This document shows, in pieces, positions 1-7,720 of a stretch of 33,590 nucleotides of DNA (within the stretch, counting starts at the first letter, position 1; every line of letters starts with the position of its first letter). The stretch is from Actinomycetota bacterium. GTDB taxonomy: Bacteria > Actinomycetota > CADDZG01 > WHSQ01. The notes under the pieces were generated by a model, which was given only the letters and a program-made list of their open reading frames with translations, searched no databases and was not told the DNA's origin. The stretch covers positions 1 to 33,590 of the forward strand of contig JACDAL010000095.1 in NCBI GenBank assembly GCA_013695465.1, in the 5' to 3' direction. A program made the position numbers and the translations under genes.

Positions 1-1167
1 CACACCACCGACATGCCCAACGTCGGTGACGAGCTCCATCACTACGGCTGGCAGATCTGCAGCTCGGCGTGTCACGCACAGGATCGCGAGCGCAAGCACT
101 TGGTCGTCCCCGGAGTGCGCTCGTCGCGCATCCACATCGTCGACGTGGCTACGGACCCAAGGGCGCCCGAGATCGTCAAGGTCATCGAGCCCGAAGAGGT
201 CAAGTCGAAGACCGGTCTATCGGCTCCACACACGGTTCACTGCATGCCCGGTGACAATGTCGTGATGTCGATGCTCGGCAACGCAGAAGGGGGCCGGGGT
301 GGAGGCTTCTTGGTTCTCGACGCGCAGAGCTTCGAGATCAAGGGCCGCTGGGAGGCAAACGGGGCGCCCGAGTGGGCGTATGACTTCTGGTACCAGCCGC
401 GCAAGAACGTCCTCCTCTCGAGCGAGTGGGCCGCGCCCGAGGTGTTCATGCCTGGCTTCAATCTCGATGATGTGGCTGCCGGCAATTACGGCCACTCCAT
501 CCACTTCTGGGACCTCGACAAGCGCACCGTGCAACAGACAATCGACCTCGGCGACACCGGCATGATTCCTCTGGAGATCCGCTGGCTTCACGACCCCGAC
601 TCAGAGACCGGTTTCGTCGGTGCGGCCCTGTCTTCGACGATGTGGCGTTTCTATCGCGACGGAGACAAGTGGGCCGCGGACACGGTCATCGAGATCGAGA
701 CGCGTGACCTCGAAGGCTTTCCGGTCCCGGTGCCGGGTCTGATCACCGACCTGGTCGTTTCCATGGACGATCGCTTCCTCTACTTCTCGAACTGGCTTCA
801 CGGTGACTTGCGCCAGTACGACATCTCGAACCCTGCGGAGCCCAAGCACACAGGCTCGGTTGCGCTCGGAGGTCTATTCGAGGAAGCCAGGCATCCCAAC
901 GGGACGGTGCTGGACGGCGGGCCGCAGATGCTGCAGCTGTCGATGGACGGGCGCCGGCTCTACGCCACGAACTCGCTGTTCTCGACGTGGGACAACCAGT
1001 TCTACGCAGACCTCGACTCGTGGCTGGTGCAGATCGATATCGCAGAGGACGGCGCAATGTCGCTCAACCCGGACTTCTTCGTTGACTTCTCGGCCCTGCC
1101 CGGAAAGCCGCGGGCTCACGAAATTCACTTGCCTGGAGGCGACTGCACTACAGAGATCTTCCAGTAA
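1..1167 (+). CDS. Selenium-binding protein / methanethiol oxidase (5' end outside window)
   Basis: SBP56 (SELENBP1) family beta-propeller. Members of this family oxidise methanethiol to hydrogen peroxide, formaldehyde and hydrogen sulfide. The frame is open from base 1 (HTTD precedes the first Met at 13), so the ORF-track start is not the true start: family members are about 450-470 residues and roughly 70-80 N-terminal residues lie outside the window. Visible hallmarks are MPNVGDELHHYGW followed by a Cys-rich CSSAC, which aligns with the CSSC segment of human SELENBP1 containing the selenium-binding cysteine, then YDFWYQPR, EWAAPEVF, IPLEIRWLHDP, LYFSNWLHGDLRQYDIS and the terminal HEIHLPGGDC. 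The copper/selenium-site His and Cys residues of these motifs appear intact. The next gene runs in the opposite direction and its 3' end lies 79 bases downstream. Family assignment is secure; substrate is inferred. Confidence 0.93.
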   Translation, partial: HTTDMPNVGDELHHYGWQICSSACHAQDRERKHLVVPGVRSSRIHIVDVATDPRAPEIVKVIEPEEVKSKTGLSAPHTVHCMPGDNVVMSMLGNAEGGRGGGFLVLDAQSFEIKGRWEANGAPEWAYDFWYQPRKNVLLSSEWAAPEVFMPGFNLDDVAAGNYGHSIHFWDLDKRTVQQTIDLGDTGMIPLEIRWLHDPDSETGFVGAALSSTMWRFYRDGDKWAADTVIEIETRDLEGFPVPVPGLITDLVVSMDDRFLYFSNWLHGDLRQYDISNPAEPKHTGSVALGGLFEEARHPNGTVLDGGPQMLQLSMDGRRLYATNSLFSTWDNQFYADLDSWLVQIDIAEDGAMSLNPDFFVDFSALPGKPRAHEIHLPGGDCTTEIFQ

Positions 1168-1246
1168 GAGCGAAAGCATGCGAACCTTGCGCGTCTGATT
1201 ACCAGTGGGGGGGTGGACTGGAGGCACAAGGCTTGGCCCAGCCCCC

Positions 1247-2485
1247 TCACGGCCCCCGCAGCGTCGCCGGAGGACCGAACCGCCATGTCCCCACCCCCTT
1301 TCTATTCTCGCGATCCTCCAGCGGATCGCTGGTCTCAAGCAGATAGCCGCGAGAGGTCTTCAGGTAGTGGTGCCACAGACACAGCCGGCAGAGGTTTGCC
1401 AAGCGGGTGAGCCCCTTGTCCGCAACGCCCACGATGTGATCGATCTCAAGCGGCCAGCGCACATCGCAACCCGGCACCACACAAGTCTGATCGCGGGCAA
1501 TCAAAGCGGTGCGCAGATGGGCGGGGATGGTGCGCCCGAAATGGCTCACCGCAGTGACGTCGACCCCGTTCAGGACGACCGCGCTGAGGATCGAGTCGGA
1601 CATCAGCGCCTTCGCCGAGGCCACCGTGATGGGACCTACCCCTGCTATCTCCGAGCGCTCGCCGGGTACCAGGTGCCCTCTCATCAGGGCACTGTGGTCG
1701 ATCAGGACCTGGACCATGGCCTTGGGGCCCGAGCTCGAGGATTGCCCGTCGCAATTCCCGTGCACGGCCAGGGTCACGAGCGCATCTGCCGCATAGGCCT
1801 CCAACGGCTCGTTGCGGCCCTGGTTCTTGGCCTCCTTGACGATCTGCTCGGTCAAGGGCTTGAGCGCGGCCAACAGCATCCCTCCCGATTCGGGGGTCAG
1901 TAACGCCTCTAGCCGGAAGGCACCGTCGGGATCTCTCCACTTGCGCAGGCGGCGGCGTCTGCGAATTGACTCGTGACGCTCTGCCTCAGAGCCCAGAGCT
2001 GCCGCCCTGACCCTGGCGCAACGCTCCTTCAGGCCCGAGACGCTGTCGTTCTCGGCGCTCTCCAACAGCTCCTTTTCTGCACTGGGATCGGAGCTTGCCG
2101 CCGAGGTGATCTCCTGGGCTTGGGATTGGGTGAGCTTTCCGGCCCGAAACGCTTCGGCGGTGGAGGACAGCTGTGCCACCTGACACGCCGTCTCGAGCAT
2201 TCCCACCGCCTGTCCCACCGAGGACTTGGTGGTACGAGCCACCCAGTGCGCCGCGGAGCGATCCCCATGCTTGCGCCAGGCCCCCGAGTGGGCCACCCTG
2301 CCGGCGCAGAGAGCTTTACCGGCTGCGGCCATACGCTCGATTCGGTCGAAGCGCTCGACCAGCTGTGTAGCGGTCTCGCTGTCGAGCACCTCGGGCTCGA
2401 GCGCGTCCACGCCCTTGGCGATGACCGCCTCCGCTTCACTAACCCACTCGAACATGTGTTCGATATTAGAGTAGGGGTGTGACAC
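1247..2485 (-). CDS. DUF222 / HNH endonuclease domain protein (13E12-type)
   Basis: A 412-residue protein with an N-terminal DUF222 region (about residues 10-290) and a C-terminal HNH nuclease motif: CVVPGC, then LEIDHI, then an Asn (LANLC) and WHHYLK, the expected H-N-H spacing with a zinc-type Cys pair. Such proteins are abundant, often multicopy, in actinobacterial genomes (the REP13E12 family of Mycobacterium); the cellular role is not established. The GTG start at 2485 has its purine-rich stretch too close to the codon; an in-frame ATG at 2455 starting MFEWVSEAEAV is an equally good choice. Flanked by unrelated genes; no terminal repeats or transposase seen, so I do not call it mobile. 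Confidence 0.85.
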   Translation of the reverse strand: MSHPYSNIEHMFEWVSEAEAVIAKGVDALEPEVLDSETATQLVERFDRIERMAAAGKALCAGRVAHSGAWRKHGDRSAAHWVARTTKSSVGQAVGMLETACQVAQLSSTAEAFRAGKLTQSQAQEITSAASSDPSAEKELLESAENDSVSGLKERCARVRAAALGSEAERHESIRRRRRLRKWRDPDGAFRLEALLTPESGGMLLAALKPLTEQIVKEAKNQGRNEPLEAYAADALVTLAVHGNCDGQSSSSGPKAMVQVLIDHSALMRGHLVPGERSEIAGVGPITVASAKALMSDSILSAVVLNGVDVTAVSHFGRTIPAHLRTALIARDQTCVVPGCDVRWPLEIDHIVGVADKGLTRLANLCRLCLWHHYLKTSRGYLLETSDPLEDRENRKGVGTWRFGPPATLRGP

Positions 2486-2629
2486 GTTCCTTCTTGCGAA
2501 GTGTTTTGTTTCGTGGCAACGGGTTGGAGCGGTCGCAAGGGCTGCTTAGGCCGGACCCGAATATCGTCTGTTGCTACAACCTCCTGTGTGGGGTCGCGGC
2601 GACAGGGTCTCGGCGGATACGGTGAAGCC

Positions 2630-3013
2630 GTGCCACTTCGTCACATAGCTGCGCATTCGTTGTCGGACGCCACCGGACAGACCTCGGGCATGCGCCGCCT
2701 GGCCGGGATCTCCGCGTCGACGGCCGGTTCGCAGTCGATCTTCATGGGGGAGACACACGTACTGGCCGGAGCTTCGTCCGGCCCCCATCATCATGGGGAG
2801 TCCGAGACGTGTGTCTACGTCGTGTCGGGACGGCCGCGCTTTCTGTTCAAGAAGGACGGTCGGGAGCAAGCCATCGAAACGGGTCCGGGAGACTACGTCT
2901 ACATCCCACCCTTCGAATCGCACGTCGAGGAGAATCCTCACGACGAGGAAGCGGTGGTCGTCCTGGCGCGCAACACTCAGGAAGCGATAGTCGAAAACCT
3001 CGAGCACCTTTAG
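2630..3013 (+). CDS. Small cupin-domain protein
   Basis: A single-domain cupin of 127 residues. Cupin motif 1 is GPHHHGESETCVYVVSG (metal-ligand histidines and Glu) and motif 2 is GPGDYVYIPPFESHVEEN (Gly, Pro and the fourth ligand His). Metal binding in a small beta-barrel is expected; substrate unknown. The ORF track opens at 2501, but the first 43 residues do not look like a cupin. The GTG at 2630 gives VPLRHIAAHSLSD, which matches the usual N-terminus of this group (Arg-His-Ile, then a TSGM segment), so I use that start. No obvious operon partner: it diverges from the HNH gene and converges on rtcB. Confidence 0.82.
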   Translation: MPLRHIAAHSLSDATGQTSGMRRLAGISASTAGSQSIFMGETHVLAGASSGPHHHGESETCVYVVSGRPRFLFKKDGREQAIETGPGDYVYIPPFESHVEENPHDEEAVVVLARNTQEAIVENLEHL

Positions 3014-3207
3014 CAGAGGCTTCGCGCCAGGATCATGACGCCACCTTCCCGACTAGCCCCTCCCCCTAACTCCCCGCCCCCCCAGCTCCCCAAGATGGTG
3101 GCAAAAGACCACGGTGTGCGTTCACTCACAGTTCTTGTCCGCAGAGGCCCGCAGTTTGCTTTTGCTACCACGACGATCTCGCCCACCCCCGGCCCAAGAC
3201 GCGGCCC
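3014..3207. other. Convergent intergenic region, cupin / rtcB
   Basis: About 190 bases between the 3' ends of two convergent genes. It holds a pyrimidine-rich stretch (CCCCTCCCCCTAACTCC-like) on the plus strand. I see no convincing hairpin plus T-run and no recognisable gene; plus-strand ORF 3035..3304 here is low-complexity Pro/Ser and looks spurious. Confidence 0.6.
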
Positions 3208-4656
3208 TCAGCCTTTGACCACTCCCACCGGCCGCAGCCGTGCAACCACTTTCGAGAGCCCGGCGATCTCGCACGACCTCACGACCTCCGACGCGTCCTT
3301 GTAGGCATAGGGCGCCTCCTCGGCCAACAGCTTCCACTTCGAGCCGGCCAGCACAATGCCCTGGGCTTCGAGCTCCCTCTTGAGCTGCTCTCCGCGCATC
3401 ACTTTCTTTGCAGCGGTGCGCGACATGGCGCGTCCGGCGCCGTGACAAGTAGATGCGAACGATTGCGGAGAGGCCCGTCCGACGAGCAGGAACGAAGCCG
3501 AGCCCATCGAGCCCGGAACTATGACCGGCTGGCCTATCGCCGAGTACGCCGCGGGCAGCTCTGGGTTGCCTGGCCCGAGGGCGCGCGTGGCGCCCTTACG
3601 GTGAACGCACAGCTTCATGCGCTTACCGTCGACCTCGTGCTCTTCGAGCTTCGCGAGGTTGTGCGAGATGTCGTAGACAAGCGACAAGCCGAGCGACTTG
3701 GTGCCGGCGGACAACGTCGTTGCAAAGGTCTCGCGAGTCGCATCGGCCAGCACCTGCCGGTTGGCGCGCGCGAAGTTGCCGGCCGCGTCCATGGCGCCCA
3801 AGTAGCTGGTCGCCAGCTCATGGTCGAAGGGCACACAGGCGAGCTGCCGATCGGGCAGGTCGTAGCCCAGCGACGGCATGAGCGGGTCCAGTTTCTTGAG
3901 GTAGTCGGTGCAGGTCTGATGGCCCAGGCCACGGGAGCCTGAGTGGATCATCACGCAGACCTGGTTCTGGAACACGCCCATGACCTCCGCCGCCTGTGGA
4001 TCGCGCACTTCGTCGACCACCTGGACCTCGAGGAAGTGGTTACCGCCACCGAGGCTCCCGAGCTGCCCCAAACCTCGCTCGCGCGCGCGCTCCGACAGGT
4101 GCTCGGGCTGAGGGTCCGAGAGGGGGCCCGAGCCTTCGGCGAGCTCGACGTCTTCGTCCCATCCTGCTCCCCGGCGCACCGCATAAGCAGCTCCCTCACG
4201 AAGCACCTGATCGAGGCCGCCTTCATCCAGCGACATGCGCCCCCGGCCCCCTGTCCCACGCGGCACCGCCCGCCCCAGCGCCGCAACCAGCTCGCGAAGT
4301 TGAGGTTTCACGTCTTCCTCGAAGCTCAAGTCGCTGCGCAGTAGCCTCACTCCGCAACCGATGTCGAAGCCCACACCCCCGGGAGACACGACTCCGTCCG
4401 AATCGACGGCCGTCGCCGCCACCCCGCCGATGGGAAAGCCGTAGCCCCAGTGGATGTCGGGCATTGCGCAGGCCGCGCCCACGACCCCCGGCAGCGTCGC
4501 CATGTTTGCGACTTGCTCCGCGGCGCGGTCCTCGAGCGCCTTCTGGAAAAGGGTTTCGGTGGCAAAGATGCGGCCCGGGACCCTCATTCCATCGCGATAG
4601 CCGACGGGCAGCTCCCAGACTGCGTCGCCGATCCGTACGGGTTCGGTTGTGGTCAC
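3208..4656 (-). CDS. rtcB: RNA-splicing ligase RtcB
   Basis: GTP- and Mn2+-dependent RNA ligase joining 2',3'-cyclic phosphate (or 3'-phosphate) and 5'-OH ends; used in tRNA splicing or RNA repair. Length 482 matches the family. Motifs in order: DIHWGYGFPIGG, GVGFDIGCGVR (Cys101 metal ligand), SLGGGNHF (His207), IHSGSRG (His238), YDISHN (His332), HRKGATRA, GSMGSAS and STCHGAGR (His405, equivalent to the guanylylated His404 of the Pyrococcus enzyme). All catalytic and metal residues are present. The start is GTG at 4656 overlapping the TGA of the mpaB-like gene by four bases (GTGA), so the two are probably translationally coupled. The RtcB cofactor archease is encoded about 1.9 kb away. Confidence 0.97.
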   Translation of the reverse strand: MTTTEPVRIGDAVWELPVGYRDGMRVPGRIFATETLFQKALEDRAAEQVANMATLPGVVGAACAMPDIHWGYGFPIGGVAATAVDSDGVVSPGGVGFDIGCGVRLLRSDLSFEEDVKPQLRELVAALGRAVPRGTGGRGRMSLDEGGLDQVLREGAAYAVRRGAGWDEDVELAEGSGPLSDPQPEHLSERARERGLGQLGSLGGGNHFLEVQVVDEVRDPQAAEVMGVFQNQVCVMIHSGSRGLGHQTCTDYLKKLDPLMPSLGYDLPDRQLACVPFDHELATSYLGAMDAAGNFARANRQVLADATRETFATTLSAGTKSLGLSLVYDISHNLAKLEEHEVDGKRMKLCVHRKGATRALGPGNPELPAAYSAIGQPVIVPGSMGSASFLLVGRASPQSFASTCHGAGRAMSRTAAKKVMRGEQLKRELEAQGIVLAGSKWKLLAEEAPYAYKDASEVVRSCEIAGLSKVVARLRPVGVVKG

Positions 4657-5441
4657 GCCGCGGCCGCGGCGCGCTCCCGGGCCTCTCTCAGGATCGGCGG
4701 TCCCGGAAGCAGAACGTTCATTGCTCTACACAGTGCGAACGTGCTGGGACGCACGGCAGAGCTTGCCAGTGGGAGCCACGGGATGCGGTAAAGCCTGCGC
4801 GCGCGAGCGGGCAGGATCGCCACGGCGGCGGTGGCGGGGACGGCCCAGAGGGGACGCGCCAGCGGGGGGAGGGGCGGGTTCAACACAAACTTGAAACCAC
4901 GCCGGGCCTCGGGTGTCGCCTGCAGATTCGTCGCCCCATCCAGGTAGTGGCGCAGGGCCGTCAGATCGTGAGGTACGTCGCCGGGGCTCAGTCCGACGAG
5001 CTCCGCGGCCGTCACCATCTCGGCCACATAGCAATCGCATTGAGCGAGTGTCAGCCTCCCGCCGTAGCTTCGGTACGCGGCCAAGAAGGAATCCACCTCC
5101 ACGTTGTGGACCCACGTCAAGAGCTCTGGGTCGTTGGCCCGGATGGTGCGTCCGCTCACGGGATCCAGACCGGTGATGCGGGAGTGCAGAGTCCGGATGC
5201 GCGCCCCCTGAGCGCGAGCCGCCCGGCTGGGGGCGAAGGTCGTAGTCATGACGTAGGCGCTCGTGCGCTGGAGCCGACCCCATGGGTCGGCCGCAAAATT
5301 GGAGCTCTGCGCCATCACGGCCATGGCGAGGGGGTTCAGGGCCTGAAGCAACAGGGCCCTCAGTCCTCCAATCAACGACGAGGGATCTCCGTGGATGCGC
5401 CACGCCATGCTGCCGGGCCCGAACAGGCCGAGGTCTTCCAT
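4653..5441 (-). CDS. Oxygenase MpaB-family (DUF2236) protein
   Basis: Member of the DUF2236 / MpaB-Lcp (rubber oxygenase-like) family of predicted heme-dependent oxygenases. The N-terminus LGLFGPGSMAWRIHGDPS and the central LLTWVHNVEVDSFLAAYRSYG segment, with the conserved WVH, are characteristic; most of the protein is helical with an alanine-rich C-terminus. Substrate is unknown. The track opens at TTG 5498, but family proteins start just before the LFGPGS motif, so ATG 5441 (262 residues) is preferred. It lies downstream of marR on the same strand and its stop overlaps the rtcB start, suggesting a marR-mpaB-rtcB transcription unit. Confidence 0.85.
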   Translation of the reverse strand: MEDLGLFGPGSMAWRIHGDPSSLIGGLRALLLQALNPLAMAVMAQSSNFAADPWGRLQRTSAYVMTTTFAPSRAARAQGARIRTLHSRITGLDPVSGRTIRANDPELLTWVHNVEVDSFLAAYRSYGGRLTLAQCDCYVAEMVTAAELVGLSPGDVPHDLTALRHYLDGATNLQATPEARRGFKFVLNPPLPPLARPLWAVPATAAVAILPARARRLYRIPWLPLASSAVRPSTFALCRAMNVLLPGPPILREARERAAAAA

Positions 5442-5531
5442 GTTGCAACGATACGGTCTCGAAACCTCATGCGTGGCGCCTAAAGCAGCGGCACCCAAAC
5501 GGCCAAGGCCCTCCGAGCCTTCATCGGTGCT

Positions 5532-5975
5532 TCATGGCGAGATCAGTCTTCGCAGGAGGTTCTTGAGCTGCCTCCGATCCGCGGTGGGTATCGGCGCCAG
5601 GAACTCGGCGTCCGCCCTCCTTGCGGCCTCGTCGGCGCGGCGGAGCACGCGACGGCCCTGAGAGTTGGCCCGAAGCGCGTACGCTCGGCGGTCATCGGGG
5701 TCGCGCTCGCGCTCGACGAAGCCGTTCCGCTCGAGTTCGTCGACGACCGCCACCATCGTCGTGCGGTCTACTCGCATCCTCTTTCCAAGACGCTGTTGGG
5801 AGAGCGGGCCTTCGTCGGCCAGCACTGAAAGTGCGCCGAACTCCTTGACGCCGAGCCCAAGCGAGGCGAGCGGCACTTCGGCCCTCCGGCGGTGAGCGAG
5901 GTGCGCCTGGCCGAGCAGGTAGCCGAGCCGATCCGAGAGGGCGGGCGGAAGGGTGTCGTCGGAGAACTCGTTCAC
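5532..5975 (-). CDS. MarR-family transcriptional regulator
   Basis: A 147-residue winged-helix repressor. The helix-turn-helix and wing are in the middle: PLSQQRLGKRMRVDRTTMVAVVDELERNGFVERERDPDDRRAY, with the DxRxY wing signature of MarR. Expected to act as a dimer responding to a small aromatic or oxidant ligand; ligand unknown. Start is GTG at 5975; there is no in-frame ATG just upstream. It diverges from a VOC-family gene over an 87-base spacer containing an inverted repeat that is the likely autoregulatory operator. Downstream on the same strand are the mpaB-like gene and rtcB. Confidence 0.92.
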   Translation of the reverse strand: MNEFSDDTLPPALSDRLGYLLGQAHLAHRRRAEVPLASLGLGVKEFGALSVLADEGPLSQQRLGKRMRVDRTTMVAVVDELERNGFVERERDPDDRRAYALRANSQGRRVLRRADEAARRADAEFLAPIPTADRRQLKNLLRRLISP

Positions 5976-6021
5976 GAAGTTGTGTCCAAGGCGGGCATGA
6001 GCCCATGATAATCCGCTAGAC

Positions 6022-6046
6022 TGATCGTCAGTTTTACTGATGATTA
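6022..6046. promoter_or_regulatory. Probable MarR operator (inverted repeat)
   Basis: TGATCGTCAGT and ACTGATGATTA form 11-base arms matching at 9 positions around a TTT spacer, in the marR/VOC intergenic region. Size and position fit a MarR dimer site able to control both divergent genes. The site lies 17 bases upstream of the VOC start, just before its AGGAGG. Binding is inferred. Confidence 0.65.
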
Positions 6047-6062
6047 CTCAGGAGGTAGACAC

Positions 6063-6440
6063 ATGGCCACAGTCAGCGTGCGTTACATCGTCGACGACGT
6101 CGAGGCGGCGATTCTCTTCTACACAGAGCGGCTCGGGTTCGACGTCGACCTGCACCCCGGGCCCGGTTTCGCGAGCCTCGTCCGGGGTGACCTGCGGTTG
6201 CTTCTGAACGCGCCGTCAGGTCCCGGAGGGGCGGCCCAGCCGATGCCCGACGGGCGCGTGCCAGGGTCCGGCGGCTGGAACCGGATCCAGCTCGAGGTCG
6301 AGGACCTCGCCACCGAGGTCCAGGAACTCAGGAATGCAGGCGCCCGCTTCCGTAATGAGATCGTCGGCGGCAGAGGCGGGAAGCAGATCTTGCTCGACGA
6401 TCCCAGCGGCAACCCGATCGAGCTCTTCCAGCCCGGATAG
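6063..6440 (+). CDS. VOC-family (glyoxalase/bleomycin-resistance-like) protein
   Basis: A 125-residue vicinal-oxygen-chelate protein with two beta-alpha-beta-beta-beta halves: VRYIVDDVEAAILFYTERLGF at the N-terminus and LEVEDLATEVQELRNAGA ... LLDDPSGNPIELFQPG at the C-terminus, the latter a standard VOC ending with a metal-ligand Glu. The glyoxalase-like first ligand is not obvious, so catalysis cannot be claimed. A strong AGGAGG lies seven bases before the ATG. It is divergent from marR and shares the operator, so it is the most likely direct regulatory target. Confidence 0.9.
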   Translation: MATVSVRYIVDDVEAAILFYTERLGFDVDLHPGPGFASLVRGDLRLLLNAPSGPGGAAQPMPDGRVPGSGGWNRIQLEVEDLATEVQELRNAGARFRNEIVGGRGGKQILLDDPSGNPIELFQPG

Positions 6441-6523
6441 CCGCCTCGTCTCCACATCAGAGGAACCCTTTCCAGGGAGGGACGTCTTGGCCGTCTCACC
6501 GGCCGTACGGCTGCGACGTCGTC

Positions 6524-6934
6524 TCAGATGTCGAGATAGACCGTGGCCGTCCAGCCCCGCGCGCCTTCAGCAACCCCGAGCTGGTGGTAGGTGACGGCCT
6601 TGACCTGCACTCCCTCGTCCGGGTTCCGCAGCTCCCGCAACGTTACCGATCCCCGGCACGAGCCGCGGCTTACGGACGCGACTTGCACCCCACCGAGCGC
6701 AGCGCCGCGGCTGTCGAACAGGTAGAGGGTCTCCGAGAGCCAGTCGACCAGCAGTCCCCCGCGGTCGGCGGCTTCCGCCTCGATGGAGATTTCCTCGCCC
6801 GGCCCCGGGTCCCAAGCCCCGGCGATGTGAGCGACGGCTTCGGTCGCTGCGGCGAACATCTCTTCGAGCGTGGCGCCCCATGCCCTCAGCCCAACGTCGG
6901 CCGTGTGCTCCAGGATCTCGAAGCGACGCGCCAA
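6524..6934 (-). CDS. Archease (RtcB cofactor)
   Basis: Archease promotes RtcB guanylylation and turnover. The sequence RFEILEHTADVGLRAWG at the N-terminus is the archease signature, followed by LEEMFAAATEAV, LLVDWLSETLYLFDS and KAVTYHQLGV; the metal-site Asp of HTADVG and the C-terminal YLDI are present. The track's ORF opens at 7363, but everything before LARRFEILEH is out-of-frame reading of the LysM gene. The best start is TTG at 6934, ten bases after the LysM stop, giving 136 residues, the usual archease size. No strong ribosome-binding site, so translation may depend on coupling to the LysM gene. rtcB lies downstream on the same strand beyond three other genes. Confidence 0.92.
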   Translation of the reverse strand: MARRFEILEHTADVGLRAWGATLEEMFAAATEAVAHIAGAWDPGPGEEISIEAEAADRGGLLVDWLSETLYLFDSRGAALGGVQVASVSRGSCRGSVTLRELRNPDEGVQVKAVTYHQLGVAEGARGWTATVYLDI

Positions 6935-6944
6935 AGGGCCGGTG

Positions 6945-7508
6945 TCAGGGTGTTTCTGGTTTTGGAGGTATCTCGAGGTCGAAGCCGACCGGCAACTCGG
7001 TGGTGTCGGCGATGCCGTTGAACTCGGCGAGGAAGTCGTCGTAGTCGATGTCGCCGTAGTAGTCGACGGCGATTTCCTGAAGCGTGTCTCCGGGCTGAAC
7101 CGTGTAGCTCTTGGTCTTCTCTTCAGCAGAAGGCGAGGGCGTCTCGGTGGCGGTGGGGTCCGGACCGGCAGCCGCTTCCAGCTCTTCGACCTGGGCTTGG
7201 GCGTCCACGAGCTGCTGGCGGGCATCGGCAAGTCGTGCTTCGAGCTGCTGGGAGTTTTCCTCGGACTGCCGCAGATCCGCCCGCAAGTCTCCGACCCGTG
7301 CGTCCGAGCTTTCCCTTGGGGCCAGCAGGAAGCCTGCGATGAAAGCCACCACCAAAAAGGCAACCAGAGCGGCGATTCGAACCCATAGAATGCGCGTGTG
7401 AGTGGCCTCCTCCTCGACGTCCCACTCCGTAGAGTCTGGGGGATCCGAAGATTCGAAGCTGTAGTCCGACTGCTGCCTCATTCGTGGCCGTCCCGTTAGG
7501 TCGTACAT
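6945..7508 (-). CDS. Membrane-anchored coiled-coil LysM-domain protein
   Basis: 187 residues: an acidic cytoplasmic N-terminus (about 1-42), one transmembrane segment (IAALVAFLVVAFIAGFLLA, about 46-64), a heptad-rich coiled coil (about 70-115, ADLRQSEENSQQLEARLADA), a Pro/Thr/Ser linker, then a LysM motif (YTVQPGDTLQEIAVDYYGD ... VGFDLEIP, about 135-180). LysM binds peptidoglycan, so a cell-wall anchored or wall-monitoring role is inferred. Start may be ATG 7508 or ATG 7481 (MRQQSDYS). It is immediately upstream of the archease gene on the same strand. Confidence 0.85.
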   Translation of the reverse strand: MYDLTGRPRMRQQSDYSFESSDPPDSTEWDVEEEATHTRILWVRIAALVAFLVVAFIAGFLLAPRESSDARVGDLRADLRQSEENSQQLEARLADARQQLVDAQAQVEELEAAAGPDPTATETPSPSAEEKTKSYTVQPGDTLQEIAVDYYGDIDYDDFLAEFNGIADTTELPVGFDLEIPPKPETP

Positions 7509-7538
7509 GATGCCGAGGCACAGACTAGCTCACAAAGA

Positions 7539-7608
7539 CCGGGAAATTCTGGTTTGCGTGTCCTTGATGACGGAGCGGAGGACCGGGGCGGCTAGCGGAA
7601 TTTCCCGG
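7539..7608. repeat. Perfect 11-bp inverted repeat with 48-bp spacer
   Basis: CCGGGAAATTC (7539-7549) recurs as its exact reverse complement GAATTTCCCGG (7598-7608). It lies in the 212-base intergenic stretch between the minus-strand LysM gene and the M28 peptidase gene, just upstream of the LysM start. No gene is convincing in this stretch; the plus-strand ORF 7507..7755 has no recognisable domain. Role unknown: paired operator half-sites or an RNA stem are possible. Confidence 0.55.
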
Positions 7609-7720
7609 AAGGGAGCGCTGGGCGCTGCGGAGGTGGAGAAGATGGACCAAGAGTTGCCCCCGGACGGGCGCCCCAATTGCCAAGAGAAGAGCTGCCAACC
7701 GGCCCCCCCGGCCCGGAGCC

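Noticed and set aside
1247-2485. HNH protein as part of a mobile intron or inserted element
   Set aside because: No terminal repeats, reverse transcriptase, split gene or target duplication visible; DUF222-HNH genes are normal chromosomal genes in actinobacteria.
3996-5483. 495-residue plus-strand ORF opposite rtcB and the mpaB-like gene
   Set aside because: Composition is Arg/Pro/Gly-rich without domains; it is the high-GC antisense shadow of two confidently assigned genes.
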